NCBI RefSeq assembly: GCF_016881065.1
Contig: NZ_WXYN01000007.1
Span: 186,001-250,000, forward strand
Direction of reading: 5' to 3'
Source: Planococcus soli
Lineage (GTDB): Bacteria > Bacillota > Bacilli > Bacillales_A > Planococcaceae
DNA: 64,000 bases
Numbering within the stretch: position 1 is the stretch's first letter; each line of letters opens with the position of its first letter. Position numbers and translations under genes: made by a program. The notes under the pieces are model-generated. The model was given only the letters and a program-made list of their open reading frames with translations. It had not been told where the DNA came from and did no database searches. Shown here piece after piece: positions 50,740 through 59,262 of the stretch.

Positions 50740-51745
50740 TCATTTCCTCTCCTTCTCCACGCGATACGTCAATTTCCCCTTTTTCTTCCATGCTTCGGAT
50801 CAGTCCGACGATATTTGTTTGTGCATTCTCTACATCTTTCAGCTTCACTGGCCCCATCACTTCGATTTCTTCACGAATAGCTTCCGCTCTCCGTGTTGAC
50901 ATATTGCGATAAATGCTGTCTTTGACTTCTTCACTTGCTACTTTCAGTGCAAATGTCAGATCAGCATCGCTCACTTCACGGACAATTCGCTGAACGGAAC
51001 GAGTTTCCAGATTGACAATATCTTCGAAGACAAACATACGTTTTTTGATTTCCGCAACCAGTTCCACATTATCTTTTTCGAGTTCGGTCAATATGGATTT
51101 TTCTGTACCGCGATCAACATTGCTCAACACGCGAACAATCGCTTCAACACCACCGGTAGCAGTATAATCCTGTGATCCTGTGGCAGTCAGCTTCCGCTCT
51201 AAAATCTGTTCTACTTGATGGATGACATCCGGAGAAGTGCTTTCCATCAAAGCGATCCGCCTTGCGACTTCCGCTTGTTTGTCACTCGGCAACTCGGACA
51301 AAATCTTCGATGATTGCTTAGCATCCAAATAGGACAGCACCAATGCAATCGTTTGTGCCTGTTCGTGCTGCAGAACATTTAAAATCTGGTTTGGATCGGC
51401 TTTTCGAGCAAAACTAAATGGTTTTACTTGAAGCCGGTTTGATAGCCGGTTGATCGTGTCCATCGCCTTATCTTTTCCCAGTGCCTGTTCAAGGATATTT
51501 CGGGCGTAAACCAAACCACCTTCATTCATATAATCCTGTGCTAGAATCATTTCGTAAAATTCATTAATGACTCTTTCTGTTTGGCTGTTCTTCAACTGTC
51601 GAACGTTGGAAATCTCCATGGTTAATTGATCGATTTCCGGCTCCGTCAGTTGCTTAAATATCTCAATCGACACTTCAGGTCCTAAACCAACCAATAAGAT
51701 GGCCACTTTCTGAATCCCTGTCAACTCTTGTATTCCTCTAACCAT
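50732..51745 (-). CDS. fliG: Flagellar motor switch protein FliG
   Basis: A 337-residue rotor protein with N, middle and C domains: LTGIQKVAILLVGLGPEVSIEIFKQL, HEQAQTIALVLSYLDAKQSSKILSELP (the EHPQ motif of other FliG proteins reads EQAQ) and FVFEDIVNLETRSVQRIVREVSDADLTFALKVASEEVKDSIYRNMSTRRAEAIREE, which carries the charged torque helix. It couples FliF to FliM/FliY and contacts MotA. Confidence 0.95.
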   Translation of the reverse strand: MVRGIQELTGIQKVAILLVGLGPEVSIEIFKQLTEPEIDQLTMEISNVRQLKNSQTERVINEFYEMILAQDYMNEGGLVYARNILEQALGKDKAMDTINRLSNRLQVKPFSFARKADPNQILNVLQHEQAQTIALVLSYLDAKQSSKILSELPSDKQAEVARRIALMESTSPDVIHQVEQILERKLTATGSQDYTATGGVEAIVRVLSNVDRGTEKSILTELEKDNVELVAEIKKRMFVFEDIVNLETRSVQRIVREVSDADLTFALKVASEEVKDSIYRNMSTRRAEAIREEIEVMGPVKLKDVENAQTNIVGLIRSMEEKGEIDVSRGEGEEMIV

Positions 51746-51756
51746 TGGCCACTCTC

Positions 51757-53397
51757 CTAGTCATCTGCCATCCATGACCGCAACAATTTAGTGAAGTCTT
51801 CAGGTCTTCCTTTGGCAAGCTTTTCAATCGTTTTCCGCTTCGGATTCGATCTGGCACTAAACTCAGACAAATCAACTTCTTCATCTTCAATATTTACTTG
51901 GTTTGACTTGGCTAGCGCCTGTTCAAAACCTCCAAAATCATACTCTTCTTCAAATACTTCTTCTTTTTTCTTTCTGCGAAGCAATAACAAGGCAATAATG
52001 ATGATCAACACTAATACAACCGCTGCGGCAATGACCAGAAGCAGATTGTTCGGTACGCCGGCGAGGAATGTTTCAGCTTGTTCTTCTTCCTCAATATCCG
52101 GACGTCCTTGGAATTCAGTTGCAAAAACAGAAATTCGGTCTTCCAGTTCCACTTCGGTTGCAGCAAATTCATTCATGCTCAATGACGTACTGACAGCATT
52201 CTTCAATAGATTGCTGATGTCTGTGACATTTTCCTGTGTTAAACTGGCTGGATTTTCCGGAACTGGCGGCTCTACGCCTACATTGATCGTAATGTCATCA
52301 ATCACATACGGGCTCATCTCAATTTGCCGGTTAATCCGGTTGACTTCACTGTTGATCCGCTCTTCCGTACGCTCTGACTCGCTGTTTCCAGCACCATCCA
52401 AGCCCGGATAATTGGCGACTTCCGTTTCACCGGTTCCTGCTGGATCTTCCACGACCACGCCTTCGCTCGAATACGTTTCGACGATGCGTTCCACGCTGAT
52501 ATCCAAGCCTTCATTGTTTTCAATATCGACGGGTTCAACCAATTGCTCTTCCCGCTTTTCTTTCGTGAAATCGATGTTTGTCATCACTGACACGACCACT
52601 TTGTCCTGCCCGAGCAATAAGCCGAGCATTTGCTGCAGCTCACGTTGAATATCCTGCTCGATGCCTTTTTGGATTTCACGATGCTGCTGGTAGACCGACA
52701 GATTGGTATTTGCCACGTTGGCATCCTGCACTTCAAACACTTGGCCGTTTTGGTCCATGATCACTACCTGTTCAGCCGGCAAACTTGGAACTGATTTGCT
52801 GATTAAGTGATACAAACCGTTAATCTGCTTTTGATCCAATTGCAGCGTCGAATCGCCTTGGATGACAATAGAAGCTGTAGATGTCTGCTCTTCATCCGTG
52901 ATCCAAACATTTTCTTTCGGCAGTGTAATCATGACATTCGCTTCTGTTACTCCATCAATTTGTTCAATCAAATACGCCAACTCATTTTGCATGGCGTCCC
53001 GTTCCACGACATCAAAATGGCGATCGGTCATTCCAAGCCCCATATTTTCGCTGAATATCCCGTAATTCACATTGCCGTTCTTCGGTATCCCCTCCGCAGC
53101 CAGGCTGACTTTCAAATCTGCCAAATGCTCTTCAGGTACGCTGATCGTTTTGCCATCGGCCGATACTTCCACCGGAATAGCCTGTTCTTCAATAGCCGTC
53201 TTGATTTCGCCCGCTTCTGCTGCTGCCAGATCAGAATACAACACTGAGAAGTTAGTGCGATTATTGAGAAAAACAAAGACAATAATAATAATTAAGGTAA
53301 GAAAAAAGGAACCAATAACAGCCCATTTTGTCACAGGAGAAAAACTGGTCCAAGATTCCTTTAACTTCGTTTTATATACTGAAACCTTCTCTTTCAT
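51757..53397 (-). CDS. fliF: Flagellar MS-ring protein FliF
   Basis: A 546-residue protein with membrane helices near residues 25-45 and 440-462. The extracytoplasmic part has two ring-building motifs (VLYSDLAAAEAGEIKTAIEEQAIPVEV; ALAYLIEQIDGVTEANVMITLP in outline), and the C-terminal tail (ARSNPKRKTIEKLAKGRPEDFTKLLRSWMADD) binds FliG. It forms the base on which the rotor and export gate assemble. Confidence 0.95.
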   Translation of the reverse strand: MKEKVSVYKTKLKESWTSFSPVTKWAVIGSFFLTLIIIIVFVFLNNRTNFSVLYSDLAAAEAGEIKTAIEEQAIPVEVSADGKTISVPEEHLADLKVSLAAEGIPKNGNVNYGIFSENMGLGMTDRHFDVVERDAMQNELAYLIEQIDGVTEANVMITLPKENVWITDEEQTSTASIVIQGDSTLQLDQKQINGLYHLISKSVPSLPAEQVVIMDQNGQVFEVQDANVANTNLSVYQQHREIQKGIEQDIQRELQQMLGLLLGQDKVVVSVMTNIDFTKEKREEQLVEPVDIENNEGLDISVERIVETYSSEGVVVEDPAGTGETEVANYPGLDGAGNSESERTEERINSEVNRINRQIEMSPYVIDDITINVGVEPPVPENPASLTQENVTDISNLLKNAVSTSLSMNEFAATEVELEDRISVFATEFQGRPDIEEEEQAETFLAGVPNNLLLVIAAAVVLVLIIIIALLLLRRKKKEEVFEEEYDFGGFEQALAKSNQVNIEDEEVDLSEFSARSNPKRKTIEKLAKGRPEDFTKLLRSWMADD

Positions 53398-53404
53398 TTA
53401 CGCA

Positions 53405-53701
53405 TCATACTTGCATTCTCATTACTTCTTGATACGCTTCAACAACCTTATTGCGGACCTGCATCGTCATCTGCAATGACAAACTGGCCTTTTGCGAAGC
53501 AATCATGACTTCGTGTACATCCTGTACTTCTCCTGTCACCAATTGGTTGGTCAATTTATCTGATTCATTTTGCGCTTTGCTCACTTCTTTTAGCGCATCT
53601 TTGAATATTTCTCCAAATCCTTCAACTTTGTTTTCAGGCTGCACTTTATCGAACAATTGATTTTGAATAAATGGGGTTTGAATCTGGCCTATTTTTTCCA
53701 T
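53405..53701 (-). CDS. fliE: Hook-basal body protein FliE
   Basis: A 98-residue rod-MS-ring adaptor with the conserved FGEIFKDALKEVSKAQNESDKLTNQLVTGEVQDVHEVMIASQKASLSLQMTMQVRNKVVEAYQEVMRMQV core. AAGGAGG precedes the ATG. It sits in the standard order after flgC. Confidence 0.95.
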   Translation of the reverse strand: MEKIGQIQTPFIQNQLFDKVQPENKVEGFGEIFKDALKEVSKAQNESDKLTNQLVTGEVQDVHEVMIASQKASLSLQMTMQVRNKVVEAYQEVMRMQV

Positions 53702-53750
53702 GGGGGCCTCCTTGATGTTCTATAGTAGATTGTTCTTCATAATCATCGAT

Positions 53751-54206
53751 TTATTTTCCGATCTCCAAAGCTTTCATATACATGCTTTTTGAAGCATTCA
53801 ACGCAGTGACGTTCGCTTCATAAGAACGGGTTGCAGACATCAGATCCACCATTTCTTTCAGCGGATCAACATTGGAGGTACGAACATAGCCGTCTTCTCC
53901 AGCATCCGGATGTTCCGGATCGTAAGACATGTTAAACGGCGTGTCATCTTCCCGGATTTCCGATACCTCGACACCCGATACTGCCGTATTGCCTCTATTA
54001 ATCACCGACTGCAATTGATTGGCAAAAGGCGATCCGCCGCTTTGCGACAATTCCACTGTTTTCCGACGGTACGGGAGCCATTCCCCGTCCACCAGCTCGG
54101 CACGATTTGTATTGGCATTTGCGATATTGGCGGACACGACGTCCATGCGCATGCGGTTGGCTGTCAACCCGGAAGCGCTAATATTAAACCCACTGAATAA
54201 ACTCAT
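53751..54206 (-). CDS. flgC: Flagellar rod protein FlgC
   Basis: A 151-residue rod protein: N-terminal SGFNISASGLTANRMRMDVVSANIANANT, central PFNMSYDPEHPDAGEDGYVRTSNVDPLKEMVDLMSATRSYEANVTALNASKSM. Exported to form the proximal rod with FlgB. GGAGGGAGAT precedes the ATG. Confidence 0.95.
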   Translation of the reverse strand: MSLFSGFNISASGLTANRMRMDVVSANIANANTNRAELVDGEWLPYRRKTVELSQSGGSPFANQLQSVINRGNTAVSGVEVSEIREDDTPFNMSYDPEHPDAGEDGYVRTSNVDPLKEMVDLMSATRSYEANVTALNASKSMYMKALEIGK

Positions 54207-54211
54207 CTTTT

Positions 54212-54613
54212 TTATCTCCCTCCACTAATAACAGAGCTAAGACTGTTGAGCTTGCCGTTGACCCGTTCGGTAACAGCGTTATACCAAAGCTGATTTTTTG
54301 CTAGTTCAGCCATTTCGACATCCATATCCACGTTGTTGCCATTGTTGTTGTATTTTGTTGAACTATTGGTAAGGATTTCAGTCTTGCCTACTGAAGATTC
54401 GTTGCTGAATGAAAGGTGCCGATCGTTGGTTTTATAGCTGGAGAGGCTTTGATTGTTCATTGCGGTATCTAGGGCTGCTTGAAAATCGACTTTCTTGCTT
54501 TTGTAGTTAGCAGTATCTACGTTGGCGATATTCGCTGAATGGACTCGCTGTCTCAAAGTGGATGCTGAGAGAGCTTGTTCCATGGACTCAAGTGACTTAG
54601 GGAATATACTCAT
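54212..54613 (-). CDS. flgB: Flagellar rod protein FlgB, first gene of the large operon
   Basis: A 133-residue rod protein with ALSASTLRQRVHSANIANVDTANYKSKKVDFQAAL near the N-terminus and VDMDVEMAELAKNQLWYNAVTERVNGKLNSLSSVI at the end. AAAGGAG lies seven bases before the ATG; an in-frame TTG just before it is unlikely. It is the first gene behind the c-di-GMP riboswitch and terminator, so the whole 26-gene operon probably depends on read-through there. Confidence 0.95.
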   Translation of the reverse strand: MSIFPKSLESMEQALSASTLRQRVHSANIANVDTANYKSKKVDFQAALDTAMNNQSLSSYKTNDRHLSFSNESSVGKTEILTNSSTKYNNNGNNVDMDVEMAELAKNQLWYNAVTERVNGKLNSLSSVISGGR

Positions 54614-54650
54614 CAAAAAACTCCTTTTTTTTACATTTAATTGGTTAATA

Positions 54651-54678
54651 AAAATCCACTTTTAAAAAAGTGGATTTT
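54651..54678 (-). terminator. Intrinsic terminator of the c-di-GMP riboswitch
   Basis: Perfect 11-base arms AAAATCCACTT and AAGTGGATTTT around a six-base loop; on the minus strand the second arm runs into TTTTTATT. It lies between the aptamer and flgB. The CCACTT of its first arm can also pair with AAGTGG at 54690-54695 just after the aptamer, giving a mutually exclusive antiterminator. Confidence 0.88.
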
Positions 54679-54689
54679 AATCAAATCTA

Positions 54690-54785
54690 CCACTTAGGTG
54701 ACTCGGCTGCCTTGTACACTGCGTATTTAGGCCCGTAGCTTTGCGTCTTTACCTTTCGAGTAAGTTTGCCATTTTCATAATGATA
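54690..54785 (-). ncRNA. Class I c-di-GMP (GEMM-I) riboswitch aptamer upstream of flgB
   Basis: Read on the minus strand, the conserved blocks appear in the right order and spacing: GGCAAAC (54764-54770), a short stem capped by the GAAA loop (CTCGAAAGG), GACGCAAAGC, then GGGCCTAA (tetraloop-receptor side), a variable arm, and GGCAGCC closing with GAGTCACC (54697-54704). These are the hallmarks of GEMM-I RNAs such as Vc2. A terminator follows within 15 bases. Clostridioides difficile has a comparable c-di-GMP OFF switch before flgB. Ligand and direction of control are inferred; no fold was computed. I found no convincing promoter consensus in the A/T-rich stretch upstream. Confidence 0.9.
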
Positions 54786-55003
54786 TTCTATTATTCTATT
54801 ATTAAACTCGTCATTTCGTACTATTTTCTAAAATTAATAACAAAGTGATAGTATCATGTTTCAATAATTTTGTATATTTTTCTTTTTAAAAAAATAAAAT
54901 GATATTTTTTCCATATTAATCAATAAGACACTATTTTTATTCATCTCTTAATGTTATGCTACGCGATATCTACCATTTTGCTAATAAGAAGGAGAAAAAG
55001 CCC

Positions 55004-55840
55004 ATGTTTCGTGGATTATATACTGCTACATCAGGGATGATGGCCAATAATAGGAATCAACAAATATTGACAAATAACCTATCAAACGCCAATACTCCGG
55101 GATTTAAAGGTGACCAAACTGTCTTGCGCGCATTTCCAGATCAACTCATTACAGCGATAGAGAACGGAAAAAAAGGTACAATAGTCCCTCAAAATATTGG
55201 GACTTTGACCACGGGCGTATATGCTCAGGAGGGCATCCCTTCTTTTCTTCAAGGTCCGTTAAAAGAAACGGGGAATTTGACTGATTTGGTGCTGATGGAT
55301 GAATTGCTTCCAACAAATCCAGAAACCCAGCAAAAAGGATCGATGGTTTTTGCAGTAGCTGCAGAGAATGATGAAGTGCGCTATACCAAAAACGGCTCAC
55401 TCACTGTAAATACTGAAGGTTTCCTGACTACTAGTGAAGGATTTTCTGTCCTGGGTGAGAATCAGCAGCCGATTCAAGTTGGTTCCACTGATTTCACTGT
55501 GCAGGACAATGGCCAAATTACATTAGACGACGGAACACAAGGAGATCGCTTATGGATTGGCTATACGGAAAACCCCGAACAATTTGTCAAACAAGGACAG
55601 AATCTTCTGCGCTGGGAAGGCGCTCCTGAAGCCGCTCCTCAATTTATTGAAAATGAAGCGTTGCTGGAAGGTACAGGCAGTTTTGTCAAACAAGGATTTA
55701 TTGAACAATCGAACGTGGATTTGACCCGGACGATGACGGACATGATGACAACTTACCGAGGCTTCGAATCAAACCAAAAAGTTATTCAGGCTTATGATCG
55801 CAGCATGGAAAAAGCAGTAAATGAAATCGGGCGCGTCTAG
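55004..55840 (+). CDS. flhO: Flagellar rod-type protein FlhO (FlgF/FlgG family)
   Basis: A 278-residue rod/hook-family protein: MFRGLYTATSGMMANNRNQQILTNNLSNANTPGFKG at the N-terminus and NVDLTRTMTDMMTTYRGFESNQKVIQAYDRSMEKAVNEIGRV at the end. Together with FlhP it forms the distal rod in Bacillus. The ATG after AAGGAG is used; a 16-residue longer frame has no ribosome site. In B. subtilis flhOP follow mbl; here they are divergent from flgB across the riboswitch region. Confidence 0.93.
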   Translation: MFRGLYTATSGMMANNRNQQILTNNLSNANTPGFKGDQTVLRAFPDQLITAIENGKKGTIVPQNIGTLTTGVYAQEGIPSFLQGPLKETGNLTDLVLMDELLPTNPETQQKGSMVFAVAAENDEVRYTKNGSLTVNTEGFLTTSEGFSVLGENQQPIQVGSTDFTVQDNGQITLDDGTQGDRLWIGYTENPEQFVKQGQNLLRWEGAPEAAPQFIENEALLEGTGSFVKQGFIEQSNVDLTRTMTDMMTTYRGFESNQKVIQAYDRSMEKAVNEIGRV

Positions 55841-55854
55841 GAGGAAGTTATTAG

Positions 55855-56697
55855 TTGAACATTCAAATGAACACAGCCAGCAACACCATGGGCGAACTGC
55901 AAAAAAAGATCGATTTGATCGGCAATAACATTGCCAATGTAAACACCAATGGCTATAAACGCCAAGAAGCCAGTTTTTCAGACGCCCTTGTGCAATCAAT
56001 CGAAAAACAAGTCGGTCCACAAAACGAAGTTGGGCGAATTACGCCTTACGGTTTGCGCATCGGTGCCGGCGCGATTTTGTCACAAACTGCAACTCGCAAC
56101 GAACAAGGCTCTATCCGCCAAACAGACCGGCCGCTTGATTTTATGATCCAGGGCGAATCGGCTTACTTCCGGGTTGAGTCAGAAGGAAATGCGTTGTATA
56201 CAAAAGACGGATCTTTCCAAGTCCAACCAGTGCCGAACTCAAACCAAGTCAGCTTGGTGACGGCCAACGGCGATGCGGTTCTCGGAGCCGATAATCAGCC
56301 GATTGTTTTCGACAATGATTACGACACCCTCCAATTAAATGGAAATGGCGCTTTGGAAGTTTCTTTTAAAGATCCCAATAAACAACCGGCTGAAATCCAA
56401 ATGGGCATCGCCCAAATAGATCGGCCGGACTCTCTTGAAAAAACAGGCGGCAATCTTTTCCGCCTGACTGGCACTGAAGCGGAACAACTTGCCAATGGCA
56501 ATCTGCAGTTTATCAATTTGGCTCAACAAAAGGATGGATCGATCGCCATCAAACAAGGTGTACTTGAAGCATCCAATGTCGAATTGGCTGATGAAATGAC
56601 CGAATTGATCGCGACGCAGCGCTTGTTTCAATCACAAGGAAGAGCCATTTCATATGCAGATGATATGATGGGCTTGGTCAACACGATTAAAGGATAA
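55855..56697 (+). CDS. flhP: Flagellar rod-type protein FlhP (FlgG family)
   Basis: A 280-residue rod/hook-family protein: MNTASNTMGELQKKIDLIGNNIANVNTNGYKRQEASFSDAL and C-terminal EASNVELADEMTELIATQRLFQSQGRAISYADDMMGLVNTIKG. It begins with TTG after AGGAGG, 14 bases past flhO. FlhP completes the distal rod that passes through the wall. Followed by a strong terminator. Confidence 0.93.
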   Translation: MNIQMNTASNTMGELQKKIDLIGNNIANVNTNGYKRQEASFSDALVQSIEKQVGPQNEVGRITPYGLRIGAGAILSQTATRNEQGSIRQTDRPLDFMIQGESAYFRVESEGNALYTKDGSFQVQPVPNSNQVSLVTANGDAVLGADNQPIVFDNDYDTLQLNGNGALEVSFKDPNKQPAEIQMGIAQIDRPDSLEKTGGNLFRLTGTEAEQLANGNLQFINLAQQKDGSIAIKQGVLEASNVELADEMTELIATQRLFQSQGRAISYADDMMGLVNTIKG

Positions 56698-56700
56698 TGC

Positions 56701-56738
56701 AAAAAGAGCAGACACCCCGCGGGGTGTCTGCTCTTTTT
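56701..56738 (+). terminator. Terminator after flhP
   Basis: AAAAAGAGCAGACACCCC and GGGGTGTCTGCTCTTTTT around a CG centre; T-run on the right. Confidence 0.9.
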
Positions 56739-56761
56739 GTTGTTATACAATTTTTTCTACT

Positions 56762-56880
56762 GAAGAAATCGCTCCAGGCGGACGCTTTCCGGGGGGTACG
56801 GCTTCAGCCGCTTCCCTCGCTCTGCTCAGTCCAGTGTCTTCAGCTCGTCCTAATCCCCTAGGAGTCGCCGCCTTCCGCTC
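56762..56880 (+). repeat. Dispersed GC-rich intergenic repeat, family B, copy 1
   Basis: Starts GAAGAAATCGCTCCAGGCGG and ends GGAGTCGCCGCCTTCCGCTC, with CCGCTTCCCTCGCTCTGCTCAGTCCAGTG in the middle. It matches 62678-62819 in the same orientation. The ends are complementary (GGCGGACGC / GCCGCCTTCCGC), so it can form a long hairpin. It lies in the convergent gap between flhP and flgL. Confidence 0.8.
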
Positions 56881-56936
56881 TTTTTTCTAAGCATCATCCA
56901 CATAAATGGATATTTTTATTTTTGCATCGCCACTTG

Positions 56937-56964
56937 GACCTACATCCTGTGAGCCCGAAAGCGG
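56937..56964 (-). repeat. Fragment of family B repeat, inverted
   Basis: The reverse complement, CGCTTTCGGGCTCACAGGATGTAGG, matches the insert CGCTTTCGGGCCCACAGGATGTGGG found in the copy at 62678-62819 but absent from the neighbouring copy. It suggests rearranged family B remnants in this gap. Confidence 0.6.
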
Positions 56965-56998
56965 AGCTGATTTGTGGAATATCAGTAGCAAATTTGGA

Positions 56999-57058
<60 letters not shown>

Positions 57059-57059
57059 C

Positions 57060-57941
57060 TTATCTCAAAAAGTCCATCAAACTCGGCTGGATTATTTTTG
57101 ATGATGCAGCGAGGCTCGCTTGGTAAACACTTTCTTCGCTGGTTAGCTTGATGACCGCTTCTGCGTAATCGATGTCTTCGACTTTTGATAACATCGATTT
57201 AAGTTCCAGATTGCTATCAAGCAGCCGGTTTTCAACAGCTTCTACACGATTCTGCCGGACGCCGTTTTCAGCACCCACTGTCAACAACCGATCGATTCCT
57301 GCATCGATTTTATCCAGATCAATGGAATTTCCAGCCTTTAAATCATTGGATATGCTTTGCAGTGTTTTGAAAATATTGTTGTCATCTGCTGCAGTTCCAA
57401 ACAACTCATCAGGCAGTACACTTGATTGGATCTTGATGCCATCTCCAATTGTGAACGTTTTAGCGATTAGGTCTGCAGAATCAACTGTAAAGTTTCCTTT
57501 TTCAGGAAAAGGAAGTTCGCCTGTTTTTTGGCCGTTGAACAATGATTGGCCATTAACTTTAGCATTTGCCAATTGGCGCATCCGCTCTGTCAATTCTTCT
57601 ATTTCAGCAGCCATTGCCGTCTGGTCCAGCTCCGAATAAGTTCCGTTATTGCCTTGAACCGCTAATTCACGCACCCGCTGCATCGCATCCACCATCGAGT
57701 CGACATTTTGGCCGGTTTCGTTCATCCACAATTTGGCTTCATTCGAATTGCGTTCGAATTGGGTATTGGCCGCAAGCGTGCTTTTTAAGTTCATCGCTTT
57801 GCTGACGCCATTCGGATCATCTGATGGGCGGTGAAGCAATTTGCCGCTTGATACTTGGTTATTGATTTTTTCGAATCGGCTCAAGTTTTGGCTCATATTG
57901 CGTATGGAATTCTGGTTAAGCATCTGTTGCGTGACTCTCAT
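57060..57941 (-). CDS. flgL: Hook-filament junction protein FlgL (HAP3)
   Basis: A 293-residue flagellin-like junction protein: MRVTQQMLNQNSIRNMSQNLSRFEKINNQVSSGKLLHRPSDDPNGVSKAMNLKS, and C-terminal YAEAVIKLTSEESVYQASLAASSKIIQPSLMDFLR. The N- and C-terminal helices pair as in flagellin. GGGGGG lies upstream of the ATG. It is last in the yvyF-flgMNKL unit; its stop is immediately followed by the (AAGT)n run, and no fliW, csrA or flagellin gene follows as in Bacillus. Confidence 0.94.
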   Translation of the reverse strand: MRVTQQMLNQNSIRNMSQNLSRFEKINNQVSSGKLLHRPSDDPNGVSKAMNLKSTLAANTQFERNSNEAKLWMNETGQNVDSMVDAMQRVRELAVQGNNGTYSELDQTAMAAEIEELTERMRQLANAKVNGQSLFNGQKTGELPFPEKGNFTVDSADLIAKTFTIGDGIKIQSSVLPDELFGTAADDNNIFKTLQSISNDLKAGNSIDLDKIDAGIDRLLTVGAENGVRQNRVEAVENRLLDSNLELKSMLSKVEDIDYAEAVIKLTSEESVYQASLAASSKIIQPSLMDFLR

Positions 57942-57968
57942 GTTTTTCCCCCCACGTTCCTTCTGCTA

Positions 57969-59237
57969 TCAGTTGCCCATTCGGTTGATGATGGTATCCA
58001 ACATTTGATCCGTCATTGATACTAAACGTGCTGCCGCATTATATGAATGCTGGTATTTGATCAAGTTAGCCATTTCTTCATCCAGCGAAACACCGGTCAC
58101 TGACTGTCTGCGATTTTCTGTTGCTTGCAGCGTTGCTCCGTGATTCGTGACCGAGTTGATTGCAGCCTGGCTTTGTGCACCGAGCTGGCTAACCAGTTTT
58201 CGGAAATCACTTTGCGCTGCTGCAGCTGTTTTTCCTGTTGCAGCTGGCTGGTTTAATGGACTTGCCTCGTAATTGACTTTTAGCTCAGATAGTTTAAAGT
58301 CTGCGGCGTTTCCGATAAATAAAGCTTGATCTTTACCGCCCGCAGCCGACATGCTATTCGCTTGTGCAAAATCACTGACCACGTTGTTTAAGTTTTCCTG
58401 ATAAGCTGTTGCGGTATCCATCGACTCGCTCAATCCAGCCAATTTGCCGCCGTACATTTCATTTTCACCAGTACCAGTTTTATGGTCAATTTCGGAAACC
58501 TCTTCGCCGCTGACCAGTTGCTGGTTGTTTGAAGAGAGGCTGATCGAGTAGCTGCCGTTCGATTTTTCATCTACTTTGATCGACATCAGCGTTGATAGCT
58601 CTTCCACAAGCGCATCGCGTTTATCTTTTAAATCATTTGACTGGCTGCCATCGCGGACAATGCTTTTGTTTAGTTCTGCGATTTGTTTCAAATACCCGTT
58701 CGCTTCAGCAACAGTTGCTTGCGACTGCTGCGTCAATTCGCTTTTCAGGCTATCCATCGATTTGTTCATCGATTGCGCTACTTCGATAAAGGCTTGTGCT
58801 CGTTCTTTGACCACAGCCTGTGCAGACAAGCTGCCCGGCTCATTGGCCAGATCCTGCCAGGCACTGTTCAATCCGTCCATGGCGCTATTCAAACCGCTGT
58901 CGCTTGGTTCGTTTACGATTGTTTCCAAGCGGTCCAATGTCGTTTGTTTTGCCTGCCACTGTCCGAGTGTTTCGGAATGATCACGAAATTGCTGATCGAG
59001 GAAGCGGTCTCTTACACGGGTAATCGAATCGAGATTAACGCCGGTTCCAAGCTGTCCTGTATTTGCTCCTTGGCCTGTCCAAACGTCCAATGATGGAGAA
59101 GCTGTTGAGTTTACTTGTTGGCGTGAATAGCCTTTTGTGTTGACGTTGGCAATATTCTGTCCAGTCGTCGCAATGCTTGCCTGGCCGACAGATAATCCGC
59201 GCTTTCCTAATTCTAATCCGTGAAATGATGAAACCAT
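57969..59237 (-). CDS. flgK: Hook-filament junction protein FlgK (HAP1)
   Basis: A 422-residue junction protein: SFHGLELGKRGLSVGQASIATTGQNIANVNTKGYSRQQVN at the N-terminus and VSLDEEMANLIKYQHSYNAAARLVSMTDQMLDTIINRMGN at the end. It is about 85 residues shorter than B. subtilis FlgK (about 507), with the loss in the variable central region, which is common in the family. AGCGGGGAAAACC precedes the ATG. Confidence 0.94.
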   Translation of the reverse strand: MVSSFHGLELGKRGLSVGQASIATTGQNIANVNTKGYSRQQVNSTASPSLDVWTGQGANTGQLGTGVNLDSITRVRDRFLDQQFRDHSETLGQWQAKQTTLDRLETIVNEPSDSGLNSAMDGLNSAWQDLANEPGSLSAQAVVKERAQAFIEVAQSMNKSMDSLKSELTQQSQATVAEANGYLKQIAELNKSIVRDGSQSNDLKDKRDALVEELSTLMSIKVDEKSNGSYSISLSSNNQQLVSGEEVSEIDHKTGTGENEMYGGKLAGLSESMDTATAYQENLNNVVSDFAQANSMSAAGGKDQALFIGNAADFKLSELKVNYEASPLNQPAATGKTAAAAQSDFRKLVSQLGAQSQAAINSVTNHGATLQATENRRQSVTGVSLDEEMANLIKYQHSYNAAARLVSMTDQMLDTIINRMGN

Positions 59238-59262
59238 GGTTTTCCCCGCTCTCTAACAATTT

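Noticed and set aside
54956-55003. SigD promoter before flhO (ACGCGATAT at about 54961)
   Set aside because: No TAAA at the required 15-base distance; the resemblance is limited to the -10 half.
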